The notes under the pieces were generated by a model. That model did not search any database. It was given only the letters and a program-made list of their open reading frames with translations, and had not been told where the DNA came from. A stretch of DNA of 64,000 nucleotides from Pseudarthrobacter psychrotolerans. Its GTDB lineage: Bacteria; Actinomycetota; Actinomycetes; Actinomycetales; Micrococcaceae. Within the stretch, counting starts at the first letter, position 1. Each line of letters opens with the position of its first letter. Where the stretch lies: positions 310,001 to 374,000 of the forward strand of contig NZ_CP047898.1 of assembly GCF_009911795.1 (NCBI RefSeq). Reading direction: 5' to 3'. The position numbers were made by a program, and so were the translations under genes. Shown here piece after piece: positions 35,095-44,369 of the stretch.

Positions 35095-36645
35095 GTGAGT
35101 TTGACCATTCCTTCCCCCGCATCCGGTACCGCCCCGTCAGCCGACCCTGCCCTCCAGCAGCCCCGTACCTATCAGGTGCGCACGTTCGGCTGCCAGATGA
35201 ACGTGCATGATTCGGAGCGGATGGCCGGCATGCTCGAGGCCGCGGGCTACGTACCGGCCAGCGGTGAGCAGGCCGACGTCGTGGTGTTCAACACCTGCGC
35301 GGTCCGGGAAAACGCGGACAACAAGCTCTACGGCAACCTGGGCATGCTGGCGCCTGTCAAGGCGGCCAACCCCGGGATGCAGATTGCGGTCGGAGGCTGC
35401 CTGGCCCAGAAGGACCGCGAGACCATCCTCAAGAAGGCGCCCTGGGTGGACGCTGTCTTCGGCACCCACAACGTCGGGGCGCTCCCGGCGCTGTTGGACC
35501 GGGCCCGGCACAACAACGAAGCCCAGCTGGAGATCCTTGAATCCCTGGACGTCTTCCCCTCCACCTTGCCCACCAAGCGTGACTCGGTGTATTCCGGCTG
35601 GGTGTCCATCTCGGTCGGCTGCAACAACACCTGCACCTTCTGCATCGTCCCGGCGCTGCGCGGGAAGGAAAAAGACCGCCGCCCGGGCGACATCCTGGCT
35701 GAAATCCAGGCCCTGGTGGATGACGGCGCCATCGAAGTCACCCTGCTGGGCCAGAACGTGAACTCCTACGGCGTGGAATTCGGTGACCGGCAGGCGTTCT
35801 CCAAACTCCTGCGCGCGTGCGGGGAGATCACAGGCCTTGAGCGGGTCCGCTTCACCAGCCCCCACCCCGCCGCCTTCACCGACGATGTCATTGACGCCAT
35901 GGCCGAAACCCCCAACGTGATGCCCCAGCTGCACATGCCGCTGCAGTCCGGGTCCGACAAAGTCCTGAAGGACATGAAACGCTCCTACCGGTCCACCAAA
36001 TTCCTGGGCATCCTGGACAAGGTCCGCGAGAAGATCCCGCACGCCGCCATCTCCACCGACATCATTGTCGGCTTCCCCGGCGAAACCGAGGAAGACTTTC
36101 AGGCCACCCTCGATGTCGTGGAGAAGTCGCGCTTCGCCACCGCGTTCACCTTCCAGTATTCGAAGCGTCCGGGTACGCCGGCCGCGGACCTGCCGGACCA
36201 GCTTCCGAAGGCCGTGGTCCAGGAGCGTTTTGAACGCCTGACCGCGCTGCAGGACAGGATTGCCGCCGAGGAAAACGCCACGCAGCTTGGCCGCCGGGTA
36301 GAGGTGATGGTCACTGCCCATTCAGGGCGCAAGTCCGAAGAAACCCACAGGCTGTCCGGCCGGTCCCAGGACCAGCGGCTGGTGCACTTCTCTGTTCCCG
36401 ACGGGGCAGAGGCGCCGCGTCCAGGGGACCTGGTCACCGTGACCATCACCGAAGCCGCAGCGTTCCACCTTGTGGCCGACCCGTCGGTGCAGGACTACAG
36501 CCTGCGACGCTCCCGCGCGGGAGACGCCTGGGACAGGTCCCAGGCCGACTCGTGCGGCGCTCCCGTGCCGGCTGCCGCAAGCGGTGGCGCCGGCCGGACC
36601 GGAGTCTCGCTGGGTATGCCCACGCTGCCGGTCCGGAGCCGCTGA
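35095..36645 (+). CDS. miaB: tRNA-2-methylthio-N6-dimethylallyladenosine synthase MiaB
   Basis: Radical SAM methylthiotransferase acting on A37 of tRNAs. N-terminal UPF0004 domain with the auxiliary cluster cysteines ([32 protein letters not shown]), radical SAM motif Cys176-x3-Cys180-x2-Cys183 (CNNTCTFC), LGQNVNSYG and [17 protein letters not shown], then a TRAM domain near 400-460. The last 50 residues are a variable tail. GTG 35095 is the start. It precedes miaA by 3 nt, which makes its substrate base. Confidence 0.97.
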   Translation: MSLTIPSPASGTAPSADPALQQPRTYQVRTFGCQMNVHDSERMAGMLEAAGYVPASGEQADVVVFNTCAVRENADNKLYGNLGMLAPVKAANPGMQIAVGGCLAQKDRETILKKAPWVDAVFGTHNVGALPALLDRARHNNEAQLEILESLDVFPSTLPTKRDSVYSGWVSISVGCNNTCTFCIVPALRGKEKDRRPGDILAEIQALVDDGAIEVTLLGQNVNSYGVEFGDRQAFSKLLRACGEITGLERVRFTSPHPAAFTDDVIDAMAETPNVMPQLHMPLQSGSDKVLKDMKRSYRSTKFLGILDKVREKIPHAAISTDIIVGFPGETEEDFQATLDVVEKSRFATAFTFQYSKRPGTPAADLPDQLPKAVVQERFERLTALQDRIAAEENATQLGRRVEVMVTAHSGRKSEETHRLSGRSQDQRLVHFSVPDGAEAPRPGDLVTVTITEAAAFHLVADPSVQDYSLRRSRAGDAWDRSQADSCGAPVPAAASGGAGRTGVSLGMPTLPVRSR

Positions 36646-36648
36646 CCG

Positions 36649-37545
36649 GTGGCCCAGCCTCCGGTCATTGCCGTTGTTGGTCCCACGGGGTCCGGTAAGT
36701 CCGATCTGGCCGTTAACCTTGCCCTGGAACTGGACGGCGAGGTCATCAATGCCGATGCCATGCAGTTCTATCGCGGGATGGACATAGGCACCGCCAAGAT
36801 CGCGCAGGCAGAACGCAGGGGCGTTCCCCACTACCTTCTGGACATCCTGGACGTCACGGAAGAGGCCAGCGTTTCAGACTTCCAGCAGCAGGCCCGGAGC
36901 ATCGTCAGCGATATTCACGTCCGTGGCAAGCGCGCCATACTGGCAGGCGGTTCGGGTCTCTACGTGCGGGCTGCCCTCGATGTCCTCGAATTCCCCGGCA
37001 CGGATCCTGTCCTCCGGCGGCAGCTTGAGGCTGAGCTTGATGAAGCCGGCCAGGATGCCCTCCTGGCCCGGCTCCGGGAGGTGGATCCGGTGTCCGCAGG
37101 CCGTGTCTCCGATTCGCGCCGGATCATCAGGGCGCTCGAAGTCCACCAGCTCACCGGCAGGCCCTTCAGCTCCTTTATGCCCCAGCGGGAGTATTTCCAG
37201 CCTGCTATCCAGATCGGGCTGGCGGTGGACCGCGACGTCCTCCGTGAACGGTTGGCTCTGCGCGTCCACACCATGGTGGACCAAGGGTTATTGGCGGAAG
37301 TGCGCCGGCTGGACGCGGCCGGTCTCCGCGGCGGCAAAACTGCGCCGCGGGCCCTGGGCTATGCCCAGTTCCTGAAAGTGCTCGACGGCGGCTCAACAGT
37401 TGCCGAGGCAGCCGAGGACACCATTGTGGCCACCCGGCAGTTCGCCAGGCGCCAGCTCACGTGGTTCCGTGCCGATCCCCGCATCAGCTGGCTGGACTGG
37501 CAAGCGCCGGACCTTGCGGCCCAGGCCGTGGCTCTCAGCCGGTAA
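36649..37545 (+). CDS. miaA: tRNA dimethylallyltransferase MiaA
   Basis: Adds the isopentenyl group to N6 of A37. P-loop GPTGSGKS (11-18), [35 protein letters not shown] and [11 protein letters not shown] are family hallmarks. The C-terminal half includes [11 protein letters not shown] and [13 protein letters not shown]. 298 residues from GTG 36649. Coupled to miaB and followed 9 nt later by dapF. Confidence 0.97.
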   Translation: MAQPPVIAVVGPTGSGKSDLAVNLALELDGEVINADAMQFYRGMDIGTAKIAQAERRGVPHYLLDILDVTEEASVSDFQQQARSIVSDIHVRGKRAILAGGSGLYVRAALDVLEFPGTDPVLRRQLEAELDEAGQDALLARLREVDPVSAGRVSDSRRIIRALEVHQLTGRPFSSFMPQREYFQPAIQIGLAVDRDVLRERLALRVHTMVDQGLLAEVRRLDAAGLRGGKTAPRALGYAQFLKVLDGGSTVAEAAEDTIVATRQFARRQLTWFRADPRISWLDWQAPDLAAQAVALSR

Positions 37546-37554
37546 TCTAGGACC

Positions 37555-38499
37555 ATGGACGCAACTCCCGCAGAGACCACAGAGCCCGCCTTCCGCACCC
37601 TGGGCGGACTCCGCTTCTCCAAGGGACACGGCACAGGCAACGACTTTGTGCTGATCGCTGACCCCGACGGCGTCCACACCATCGACGCCGGCCAGGTAGC
37701 CGCCCTCTGCGACCGTCACCGCGGAATCGGCGGTGACGGACTGATCCGGGCCGTCCCCTCCCGGTACCTCTCCGAAGGCCGCGAGCTGCTGCTCAGCAGC
37801 CCCGAAGCCGAGTGGTTCATGGACTACCGCAACGGCGACGGGTCCCTGTCGGAAATGTGCGGCAACGGGGTCCGCGTTTTTGTGCACTTCCTGCGTGCCG
37901 AAGGACTGGTAGACCTGCCCGACGGCGGCGCCCTCGCCATCGGGACGCGCGGCGGCGTCAAGACCGTGGTCCGGACAGGGGACAGCTACGCGGTCGACAT
38001 GGGGCCGTGGGAATTCATTTTCCCCGGCGACGCGACCGCCAAAGCCATGGATTCGCTGGTCACCGCGGACGGCCTGGAAGTGCCCCGCCCCGCCTTGTCC
38101 GTCAGCATGGGCAACCCGCACACCGTGGTGGCGCTGGCTGAACTGTCTGAACTGGAAGCCACCAGGCTCTACACGGCTCCGCAGGTCGATCCGGTACCCG
38201 CCAATGGAACCAACGTTGAATTCGTCGTGCCTGCTGAACCGCTGGTCCATAACGGGATCGGCACCGTTACCATGCGCGTCCATGAGCGGGGCGTTGGAGA
38301 AACCCAGTCCTGCGGCACAGGCGCGTGCGCCGCCGCAGTGGCTATCCGGCACTGGGCCGGGGCGGAAGCTCCGGACTCCTGGCAGGTCAACGTGCCGGGC
38401 GGCGTTGTTGGGGTCAAGTTCTTCGCCGGGGCCGGCGGGCACGAGCACGTCGAGCTCAGCGGGCCCGCCGTAATTGTGGCTACTGGGACGCTTTCCTGA
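37555..38499 (+). CDS. dapF: diaminopimelate epimerase
   Basis: Converts LL- to meso-diaminopimelate for peptidoglycan and lysine. The two catalytic cysteines are Cys102 in SEMCGNGVR and Cys253 in TQSCGTGACA. GTGNDFVL near the N-terminus and GNPHTVV are also typical. 314 residues, slightly long because of about 15 extra N-terminal residues. Its 3' end overlaps the converging methyltransferase gene by 20 nt, so no terminator separates them. Confidence 0.97.
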   Translation: MDATPAETTEPAFRTLGGLRFSKGHGTGNDFVLIADPDGVHTIDAGQVAALCDRHRGIGGDGLIRAVPSRYLSEGRELLLSSPEAEWFMDYRNGDGSLSEMCGNGVRVFVHFLRAEGLVDLPDGGALAIGTRGGVKTVVRTGDSYAVDMGPWEFIFPGDATAKAMDSLVTADGLEVPRPALSVSMGNPHTVVALAELSELEATRLYTAPQVDPVPANGTNVEFVVPAEPLVHNGIGTVTMRVHERGVGETQSCGTGACAAAVAIRHWAGAEAPDSWQVNVPGGVVGVKFFAGAGGHEHVELSGPAVIVATGTLS

Positions 38500-39094
38500 C
38501 CCGAAGGATCCGGAAGGACTTGGACGTGGACTCCCGGCTGACGGTGAACGATGCATCCAGCTCCGTCGAGAGCCAGCGCTGAAGCGAATCCGAGCCCAGG
38601 TTCTTCTGGACCACCAGCCACGCGGAGCCGCCCGGCGCCAGCCGGGGCAGCCACATCTTCAGGAGGCTGTGGAGTTCATCCTTGCCGATCCGGATGGGTG
38701 GATTGGACCAGATCGTGTCGAAGCGCAGTTCCGGGTCCACGGCGTCAGGAGTGCTGGCCAGCACGTTGCCCAGGCCCAGCAGGGCCGCATTCTCATTGGT
38801 CAGGGTGATGCAGCGTTCATTGACATCCACGGCGTAGACCTTGGCATGCGGCGCGCGCAATGCGAGGGTCAGGGCAATGGGCCCCCAGCCGCAGCCGATG
38901 TCAAGGAGGTTGCCTGTGGGGTCCGGGGCCGGGACCTCAGCCAGGAGCACCGCCGTCCCCTTGTCAATACCGTCGGGGCTGAAGATGCCGCCGGACGTCT
39001 GCAGCGTGCGCGTCTCGCCAGCCAGTTCCACTGCGAGCGGTTTGCGGGTGAACGGCCCGGCGGGCGATGCGCTGAAATAGTGTGCGGACTCCAT
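38480..39094 (-). CDS. class I SAM methyltransferase, RsmC/RlmG-like
   Basis: 204 residues. SAM motif I LDIGCGWGPIALTLALRAP, followed by YAVDVNERCITLTNENA, and the N/D-PP-[FYW]-like motif IWSNPPIRIGKDELHSLLKMWLPRLAPGGSAWLVV. The Asn-Pro-Pro-Ile motif is that of enzymes methylating exocyclic amines in RNA, so a 16S/23S rRNA guanine N2-methyltransferase role is likely. The N-terminal TSGGIFSPDGIDKGTAVLL is typical of single-domain RsmC homologues. It diverges from the hflX leader. Confidence 0.88.
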   Translation of the reverse strand: MESAHYFSASPAGPFTRKPLAVELAGETRTLQTSGGIFSPDGIDKGTAVLLAEVPAPDPTGNLLDIGCGWGPIALTLALRAPHAKVYAVDVNERCITLTNENAALLGLGNVLASTPDAVDPELRFDTIWSNPPIRIGKDELHSLLKMWLPRLAPGGSAWLVVQKNLGSDSLQRWLSTELDASFTVSRESTSKSFRILRVRKASQ

Positions 39095-39152
39095 AACTGG
39101 CCAGATTAGTTGGCGGGGGTGGACAATGCGAAACCGCGGCCACCGCTTCTGC

Positions 39153-39158
39153 TAATCT
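39153..39158 (+). promoter_or_regulatory. candidate -10 element for the hflX leader transcript
   Basis: TAATCT lies 7 nt upstream of the six-codon ORF at 39166, so a start site near 39165 would make that ORF leaderless. No good -35 is seen at the usual spacing. Confidence 0.4.
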
Positions 39159-39165
39159 TGAACCC

Positions 39166-39186
39166 ATGTTCTTGATCTTCGAGTAG
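39166..39186 (+). CDS. putative six-codon leader peptide upstream of hflX
   Basis: ATG TTC TTG ATC TTC GAG TAG encodes MFLIFE. It is followed by a structured region and then, 261 nt later, hflX. The position resembles attenuator-type leaders that control ribosome-splitting or antibiotic-response genes such as HflX homologues. There is no direct evidence of translation, and chance cannot be excluded for such a short ORF. Confidence 0.35.
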   Translation: MFLIFE

Positions 39187-39447
39187 CCGGCACGGCCGGC
39201 GTCCCTCCCGACGCCGCCTGTCCCGAAGCCGTGCCCCGCAGCGATGCAGGTATTAACCTTCCGCAAGTGCGCCACATAACAGGTCTTCGTAGCTGTTATG
39301 CCGCCGGGCAATACTCGAGTGATCTGCCGCTGCCGGTTCCTTGCTGTTTTGCCCGCGCTTTCCACCACTCCACGCATCTGCCGGATGCGAAGACTCCCTG
39401 CGTGCCACGGTCCCTGACCGGCGCGCGCAGCAGACCAGGAGGCCCGG
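39187..39447 (+). ncRNA. structured 5' leader of hflX
   Basis: Hairpins are visible: GGCACGG (from 39189) with CCGTGCC (near 39235) enclosing GGCGTC/GACGCC, and CATAACAG with CTGTTATG around a 10-nt loop (about 39274-39300). The 353-nt gap between the methyltransferase and hflX holds no longer ORF that I can support, so it is best read as an mRNA leader. No terminator with a T-run is evident. Confidence 0.45.
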
Positions 39448-41103
39448 ATGACTGAAAGCCGTCAGCCCAGCGCGAATACTTCACCACAGACCAACGATCG
39501 GCACTATTCTGAAAATGCCGAATCTTCAAAGGAGAACATGACCAGCCAGCCCAACACCGGTTCCGATCCAGCAGCCAAGGACATGAGTCCCGAGGAGATC
39601 CAAGCTGTCATCGACCGGATTCTCGCCAAGGACGTACCGGCCAGGAACGTCACCGCCGCAGACGGTGACAAGGCCGTGTTCGGCAGGGCTCAGGCGATCT
39701 CCCGCTTGGACGACGAACACAACAGCTACGACGGCGACCAGCAGGACCGGGAGGAACGCCGGGCACTGCGGCGCGTGGCCGGCCTGTCCACCGAACTCGA
39801 AGATGTCACCGAAGTTGAATACCGGCAGCTGCGGCTCGAACGTGTGGTCCTGGCCGGGCTGTGGTCCGAAGGCACGTTAGCGGACGCGGAGAATTCCCTG
39901 CGTGAACTCGCCGCCCTTGCCGAAACAGCAGGCTCGGAAGTCCTGGACGGAATGGTGCAGCGCCGTGCCAAACCGGACCCGGGCACGTTCCTCGGTTCCG
40001 GAAAGGCCCTTGAGCTCAAGGAAATCGTGACGGCCACAGGGGCTGACACTGTTGTGGTGGATGCCGAACTGGCACCGTCCCAGCGCCGTAGCCTTGAGGA
40101 CATTGTCAAGGTCAAAGTCATTGACCGCACGGCCCTGATCCTTGACATCTTCGCCCAGCACGCCAAGAGCCGTGAAGGCAAGGCCCAAGTGGAGCTGGCT
40201 CAGCTCGAATACCTCCTGCCACGCCTCCGTGGCTGGGGTGAATCGATGTCCCGCCAGGCCGGTGGCCAGGTGGGCGGCGCCGGCGCCGGCATGGGTTCGC
40301 GCGGACCCGGTGAAACAAAAATCGAACTGGACCGCCGCCGGATCCGCACCCGGATGGCCAAGCTGCGGCGCGAGATCGCGGCGATGAAGCCGGCACGGGA
40401 AACCAAACGGGCCAACCGCCGTCGTAATTCAGTGCCTTCCGTTGCGATTGCCGGATACACGAACGCCGGTAAGTCATCGCTGCTGAACAGGCTGACCGAC
40501 GCCGGTGTGCTGGTGGAGAACTCACTGTTCGCCACCCTGGATCCCACCGTGCGAAAGGCCGAGACCTCCGATGGCCTCGGGTACACCCTGGCGGACACCG
40601 TGGGTTTTGTCCGTTCATTGCCCACCCAGTTGGTGGAGGCCTTCCGCTCCACGTTGGAGGAAGTTGCTGACGCGGATCTGATCCTGCACGTGGTGGACGT
40701 GTCCCACCCGGATCCCGAGGGCCAGATTGCTGCAGTCCGCAAGGTCTTCAGCGAAGTGGATGCCCGTAAGGTGCCCGAGATCATTGTCCTGAACAAGGCC
40801 GATGCCGCTGATCCGTTTGTGGTGGAGCGCCTCAAGCAGCGCGAGCCGCGCCACGTGGTGGTCTCGGCCCGCACAGGCCAGGGGATCGCCGAACTGCTGC
40901 AGGCCATCAGTGACGGGATTCCGCGGCCCGGCGTGAAGCTGGAGCTCCTTATTCCCTACGACCGCGGTGACCTGATCAGCAAACTGCACGAGACCGATGC
41001 CGAGATCCTGAGCCTGGATCACGGCGAGCACGGTACCCGCGCTTTGGTGATGGTGCGTGAGGGCCTTGCGGCTGAACTGGAATCCTTCATCAACCATGAC
41101 TGA
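39448..41103 (+). CDS. hflX: GTPase HflX
   Basis: Ribosome-associated, ribosome-splitting GTPase. The N-terminal HflX domain has KPDPGTFLGSGKALEL and DAELAPSQRRSLE, followed by the GGAGAGMGSRGPGETKIELDRRR signature. The G domain has P-loop GYTNAGKS (336-343), DTVGF and NKAD. 551 residues from ATG 39448, which has AGGAGG 5 nt upstream. A second in-frame ATG at 39538 also has AAAGGAG 5 nt upstream, so two start sites are possible, giving 551 or 521 residues. The end overlaps the helicase gene by 8 nt. Confidence 0.96.
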   Translation: MTESRQPSANTSPQTNDRHYSENAESSKENMTSQPNTGSDPAAKDMSPEEIQAVIDRILAKDVPARNVTAADGDKAVFGRAQAISRLDDEHNSYDGDQQDREERRALRRVAGLSTELEDVTEVEYRQLRLERVVLAGLWSEGTLADAENSLRELAALAETAGSEVLDGMVQRRAKPDPGTFLGSGKALELKEIVTATGADTVVVDAELAPSQRRSLEDIVKVKVIDRTALILDIFAQHAKSREGKAQVELAQLEYLLPRLRGWGESMSRQAGGQVGGAGAGMGSRGPGETKIELDRRRIRTRMAKLRREIAAMKPARETKRANRRRNSVPSVAIAGYTNAGKSSLLNRLTDAGVLVENSLFATLDPTVRKAETSDGLGYTLADTVGFVRSLPTQLVEAFRSTLEEVADADLILHVVDVSHPDPEGQIAAVRKVFSEVDARKVPEIIVLNKADAADPFVVERLKQREPRHVVVSARTGQGIAELLQAISDGIPRPGVKLELLIPYDRGDLISKLHETDAEILSLDHGEHGTRALVMVREGLAAELESFINHD

Positions 41104-43153
41104 GGTTGCGGCGGGCGAAGTCAAAGGTAGGGCCGGCGAGCAGTTCGTGATCGAATTGCTCGACCGTGCCGTGGCCGGAATGGGCGGTCAAAGCCGCAGC
41201 GGGCAGCACGAGATGGCCAGGCAGGTGGCCAGGGCCATCGAAACCGGCGACCACCTCCTGGTTCAGGCCGGGACGGGGACCGGAAAGTCGCTGGCCTACC
41301 TGATTCCGCTCATTGCGCACTCGCTCGTGAGCAACAAGCCCACACTGGTGTCCACAGCCACGCTTGCGCTGCAGACCCAGATTGTGGGGCGCGACCTTCC
41401 CCGGTTGCTGAAGACCATCACACCCGCCTTGGATCGCCCGGTCAAGGTGGCCCTGGTCAAGGGCCGCTCCAACTACGTGTGCCAGCACAAACTCGTAGGC
41501 GGGTTCCCCTCCGAGGAACCCGCCGAGGGCCAGCTGTTCTCCCTCGGTGAAGACACCAGCGTCCCGCACTTCGCCGCCGCCCTGGGCGGGCCGTCGTCCC
41601 AGCTGGGGAAGGAAGTGGTGCGCCTGCGCGAGTGGGCGGAAAAGACCACCACAGGCGACCGCGATGAACTGCTGCCCGGTGTTACCGACCGGGCATGGCG
41701 GCAGGTTTCAGTGACGTCCATGGAATGCCTGGGCGCCCAAAAATGCCCCATGGCAGCCGAATGCTTCAGCGAACTGGCACGCCACGACGCCGCCGACGCC
41801 GACGTTGTGGTCACCAACCACGCCATGCTCGCCGTCAGCGCCTTTGAAGGCCTCGCAGTACTCCCCGAATACGACGTTGTGGTGGTGGACGAGGCCCACG
41901 AACTACAGGACCGGGTCACCGGTGCGGTGTCGGGGCAACTCTCCGTGGCAATGGTCCACGCTGCGGCGTCCGGCGCACGGAAGCACACGGCCATCACCGT
42001 GGATGCCCTCAACGCATCTGCCGCCAACCTCGAACTTGCCCTGGCCGGGGTGCCCAACGGGCTGCTCCCCAACGGCCTCAACGACGAACAGCTGGACTGC
42101 GTGGACCAGTTGCGTGAGGCCTGCCGCGCGGCCCTGTCCGATTCCAAGGGTGACGGCAGCCAAACGGCCGACGGCGGGCGGCAGCTCGCGCGCTCACGCC
42201 TGATGCTGATCCTCGAACTGTGCGAACGGCTCATCGTGGCCCGGGACAACCGCGAAGTGGTGTGGTTTTCCCGCGCAAGTTCCTTCGACCCGCAACAGGG
42301 CTATGCGCAGCCCGACGAGTCTGCGCCGGCCCTGGTCAACATCGCGCCGCTCAGCGTTGCCGGAAAGCTCCGCGAAGGGCTTTTCGCCGGCCACACCGTG
42401 GTGCTGACCTCAGCCACGCTTGCCATCGGCTCAGCCTTTGAACCGGCCGCCGGCGGCCTGGGGCTGGTGGGGGAGGGCGCACCGAGCTGGACCGGGATCG
42501 ACGTCGGATCGCCCTTTGATTATCCCAAGCAGGGGATCCTCTACGTCGCAGGGCACCTGCCCAAGCCAGGCCGCGGGGCGTCGCCGGAGGCCCTCGATGA
42601 ACTTGAGGCGCTGATCCGGGCGTCCGGCGGCGGCGCCCTGTGTCTCTTTTCGTCGCGCCGTGCCGCCGAGGAGGCCGCCGAGGCGATGCGTCCCCGGCTC
42701 GGCCTCAGCATTCTCTGCCAAGGCGACTCCACCATGACGGCCCTCGTGAAGCAGTTCGCGGACGAGCCCGATACCTGCCTCTTCGGAACCATGTCCCTGT
42801 GGCAGGGTGTTGATGTTCCGGGCGGATCATGCCGGCTCGTGGTGATAGACCGCATTCCGTTCCCGCGGCCGGATGATCCGCTGATGACCGCACGGTCCCG
42901 CGCCGTTGCGCAGGCGGGCGGAAACGGCTTTATGGCGGTATCGGCAACTCACGCGGCCATCCGCCTGGCCCAGGGCGCGGGCAGGCTGATCCGCTCCACC
43001 GGGGACAAAGGCGTAGTTGCCGTCCTCGATTCCCGGCTTGCCACCGAACGCTACGCCGGATTTCTGCGCGCCGCCCTGCCGCCGTTCTGGCCCACCACGG
43101 ACCGCAAGACAGCGTTCGCAGCCCTGGAAAGGCTGGCCGGGAAGGGCGCCTGA
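41096..43153 (+). CDS. dinG: DinG/YoaA-family ATP-dependent DNA helicase
   Basis: 685 residues from ATG 41096. Superfamily 2, XPD-like: Walker A QAGTGTGKSLAYLIPL, four cysteines consistent with an iron-sulfur domain (CQHKL..., CLGAQKCPMAAECF), Walker B DEAH in VVVDEAHELQDR, then LTSATLAIGSAFEP and the C-terminal motif QGAGRLIRSTGDKG. It should unwind damaged or structured DNA 5'-3'. Translationally coupled to hflX and convergent with lexA. No LexA box is adjacent; any SOS link would be only by position. Confidence 0.92.
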   Translation: MTEVAAGEVKGRAGEQFVIELLDRAVAGMGGQSRSGQHEMARQVARAIETGDHLLVQAGTGTGKSLAYLIPLIAHSLVSNKPTLVSTATLALQTQIVGRDLPRLLKTITPALDRPVKVALVKGRSNYVCQHKLVGGFPSEEPAEGQLFSLGEDTSVPHFAAALGGPSSQLGKEVVRLREWAEKTTTGDRDELLPGVTDRAWRQVSVTSMECLGAQKCPMAAECFSELARHDAADADVVVTNHAMLAVSAFEGLAVLPEYDVVVVDEAHELQDRVTGAVSGQLSVAMVHAAASGARKHTAITVDALNASAANLELALAGVPNGLLPNGLNDEQLDCVDQLREACRAALSDSKGDGSQTADGGRQLARSRLMLILELCERLIVARDNREVVWFSRASSFDPQQGYAQPDESAPALVNIAPLSVAGKLREGLFAGHTVVLTSATLAIGSAFEPAAGGLGLVGEGAPSWTGIDVGSPFDYPKQGILYVAGHLPKPGRGASPEALDELEALIRASGGGALCLFSSRRAAEEAAEAMRPRLGLSILCQGDSTMTALVKQFADEPDTCLFGTMSLWQGVDVPGGSCRLVVIDRIPFPRPDDPLMTARSRAVAQAGGNGFMAVSATHAAIRLAQGAGRLIRSTGDKGVVAVLDSRLATERYAGFLRAALPPFWPTTDRKTAFAALERLAGKGA

Positions 43154-43192
43154 CTGAACGCGTACCCTGCATGGTCCTGCAAGCCAGGCCCC

Positions 43193-43273
43193 GTCCCGCA
43201 GCGCACCCTCGTCCTGGTCCTGGCCAGGGCGTGTAAGTGTCCTGGCCGGGGCGTGTAGGGCCCGCTGCGGGAC
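43193..43273. terminator. inverted repeat with internal direct repeats between dinG and lexA
   Basis: GTCCCGCAGCG (43193-43203) and CGCTGCGGGAC (43263-43273) could pair over 59 nt, and the latter arm abuts the lexA stop. The loop holds two near-identical 18-mers beginning TCCTGGCC at 43218 and 43240. It probably acts as a bidirectional terminator between the converging genes. Confidence 0.5.
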
Positions 43274-44020
43274 CTACAGCGACCGCAGGACCGAGACGAC
43301 CTTGCCCATGATCGTGGCGTGATCGCCCAGGATGGGCTCGTATTGCGTGTTCTGCGGCAACAGCCACGTGTGGCCATCGCGCTGGCGGAATGTCTTCACG
43401 GTCGCTTCATCGTCCAGCAGGGCCGCGACGATATCGCCGTTGGCGGCGTCGGCCTGCCGGCGGACCACTACCCAGTCGCCGTCGCAGATGGCAGCGTCCA
43501 CCATGGAGTCGCCGGCCACGCGCAGCATAAAGAGCTCACCCTGGCCCACGAGCTGCCGCGGCAGGGGCATCACGTCTTCCACCACCTGATCAGCAAAGAT
43601 GGGCCCGCCGGCCGCGATCCGGCCCACCAACGGCACCATGGCGGTGTCCATGGCAGAGGGAAGTTCGGTGACCGTTCCGCCGATGCCGTGCAGGACTGAG
43701 GGCTTGGTTGCCCCGTTGGTTTTGGCCGACCCGCCGTCCAGCGTCAACGGCATCAGGACCTCCATAGCGCGCGGACGCTTGGGGTCCCGGCGCAGGTATC
43801 CGAGCTTCTCCAGCTGCGACAGCTGGTGGGTCACGCTGGACAAACTCGCCAGGCCCACGGTGTCGCCGATTTCACGCATCGACGGCGGATAGCCGTTGTC
43901 ATTGACTGAGCGCTGGATGGTTTCAAGGATCTTCTTCTGGCGGGCCGTGAGCCCCTTGGGGGTCCGTTGGGGCTGGCGGCGCTGCGGTGTCGCCTTGCCC
44001 CCGGCGGCTGGTGCTGCCAT
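43274..44020 (-). CDS. lexA: SOS repressor LexA
   Basis: Represses the DNA-damage regulon and self-cleaves with RecA. 248 residues from ATG 44020: winged-[47 protein letters not shown], cleavage site Ala137-Gly138 in RIAAGGPI, and catalytic Ser172 (AGDSMVD) and Lys209 (EATVKTF). An in-frame GTG at 44164 would add 48 residues, but that lies 10 bp from a LexA box, so the shorter form is preferred. Two LexA boxes lie in the intergenic region shared with the divergent LysM gene. Confidence 0.97.
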   Translation of the reverse strand: MAAPAAGGKATPQRRQPQRTPKGLTARQKKILETIQRSVNDNGYPPSMREIGDTVGLASLSSVTHQLSQLEKLGYLRRDPKRPRAMEVLMPLTLDGGSAKTNGATKPSVLHGIGGTVTELPSAMDTAMVPLVGRIAAGGPIFADQVVEDVMPLPRQLVGQGELFMLRVAGDSMVDAAICDGDWVVVRRQADAANGDIVAALLDDEATVKTFRQRDGHTWLLPQNTQYEPILGDHATIMGKVVSVLRSL

Positions 44021-44173
44021 GTTCGCCAATGCCTTTCGGTTGCCCGGATCCGCTCCGGCCGTTGGTGCCTGGAACGCCCCGGGGCTGGTGTCGGAGTTGA
44101 TTGTCAGACCCTGCTGATCAACTACGGAGGTGGTTGTTCTTTGATCCAAACGTAGGCCAGCCACAGGGCTTTT

Positions 44174-44189
44174 TCAAACATTTGTTCTA
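44174..44189. promoter_or_regulatory. LexA box proximal to lexA
   Basis: TCAAACATTTGTTCTA matches TCGAAC-N4-GTTCGA except at positions 3 and 15. Suited to lexA autoregulation. Confidence 0.8.
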
Positions 44190-44240
44190 GCGAGTCTCGA
44201 CAATATTCGTTGATAAGTGCTAAAAATGAAGGAGCAAAGT

Positions 44241-44256
44241 TCGAATATGTGTTCTA
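44241..44256. promoter_or_regulatory. LexA box proximal to the LysM gene
   Basis: TCGAATATGTGTTCTA matches the SOS consensus except at positions 6 and 15. It lies 114 bp upstream of the LysM protein start. A further palindrome, TTCGAATATTCGAA at 44272-44285, lies between them but has the wrong internal spacing for LexA. Confidence 0.8.
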
Positions 44257-44369
44257 CTCGTTGCTTGCGGATTCGAATATTCGAATTTATGGACGGCCCA
44301 GGCCGGCACCGGCAAGTGGACGCGGAGGGCGCGCCGGGCAGCACAGTATGGTCCAGGAGGGCTCATTTC

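Noticed and set aside
44020..44164. 48-residue N-terminal extension of LexA from GTG 44164
   Set aside because: The GTG lies 10 bp from a LexA box with no ribosome-binding site, and LexA homology begins after ATG 44020; kept only as a remote alternative.
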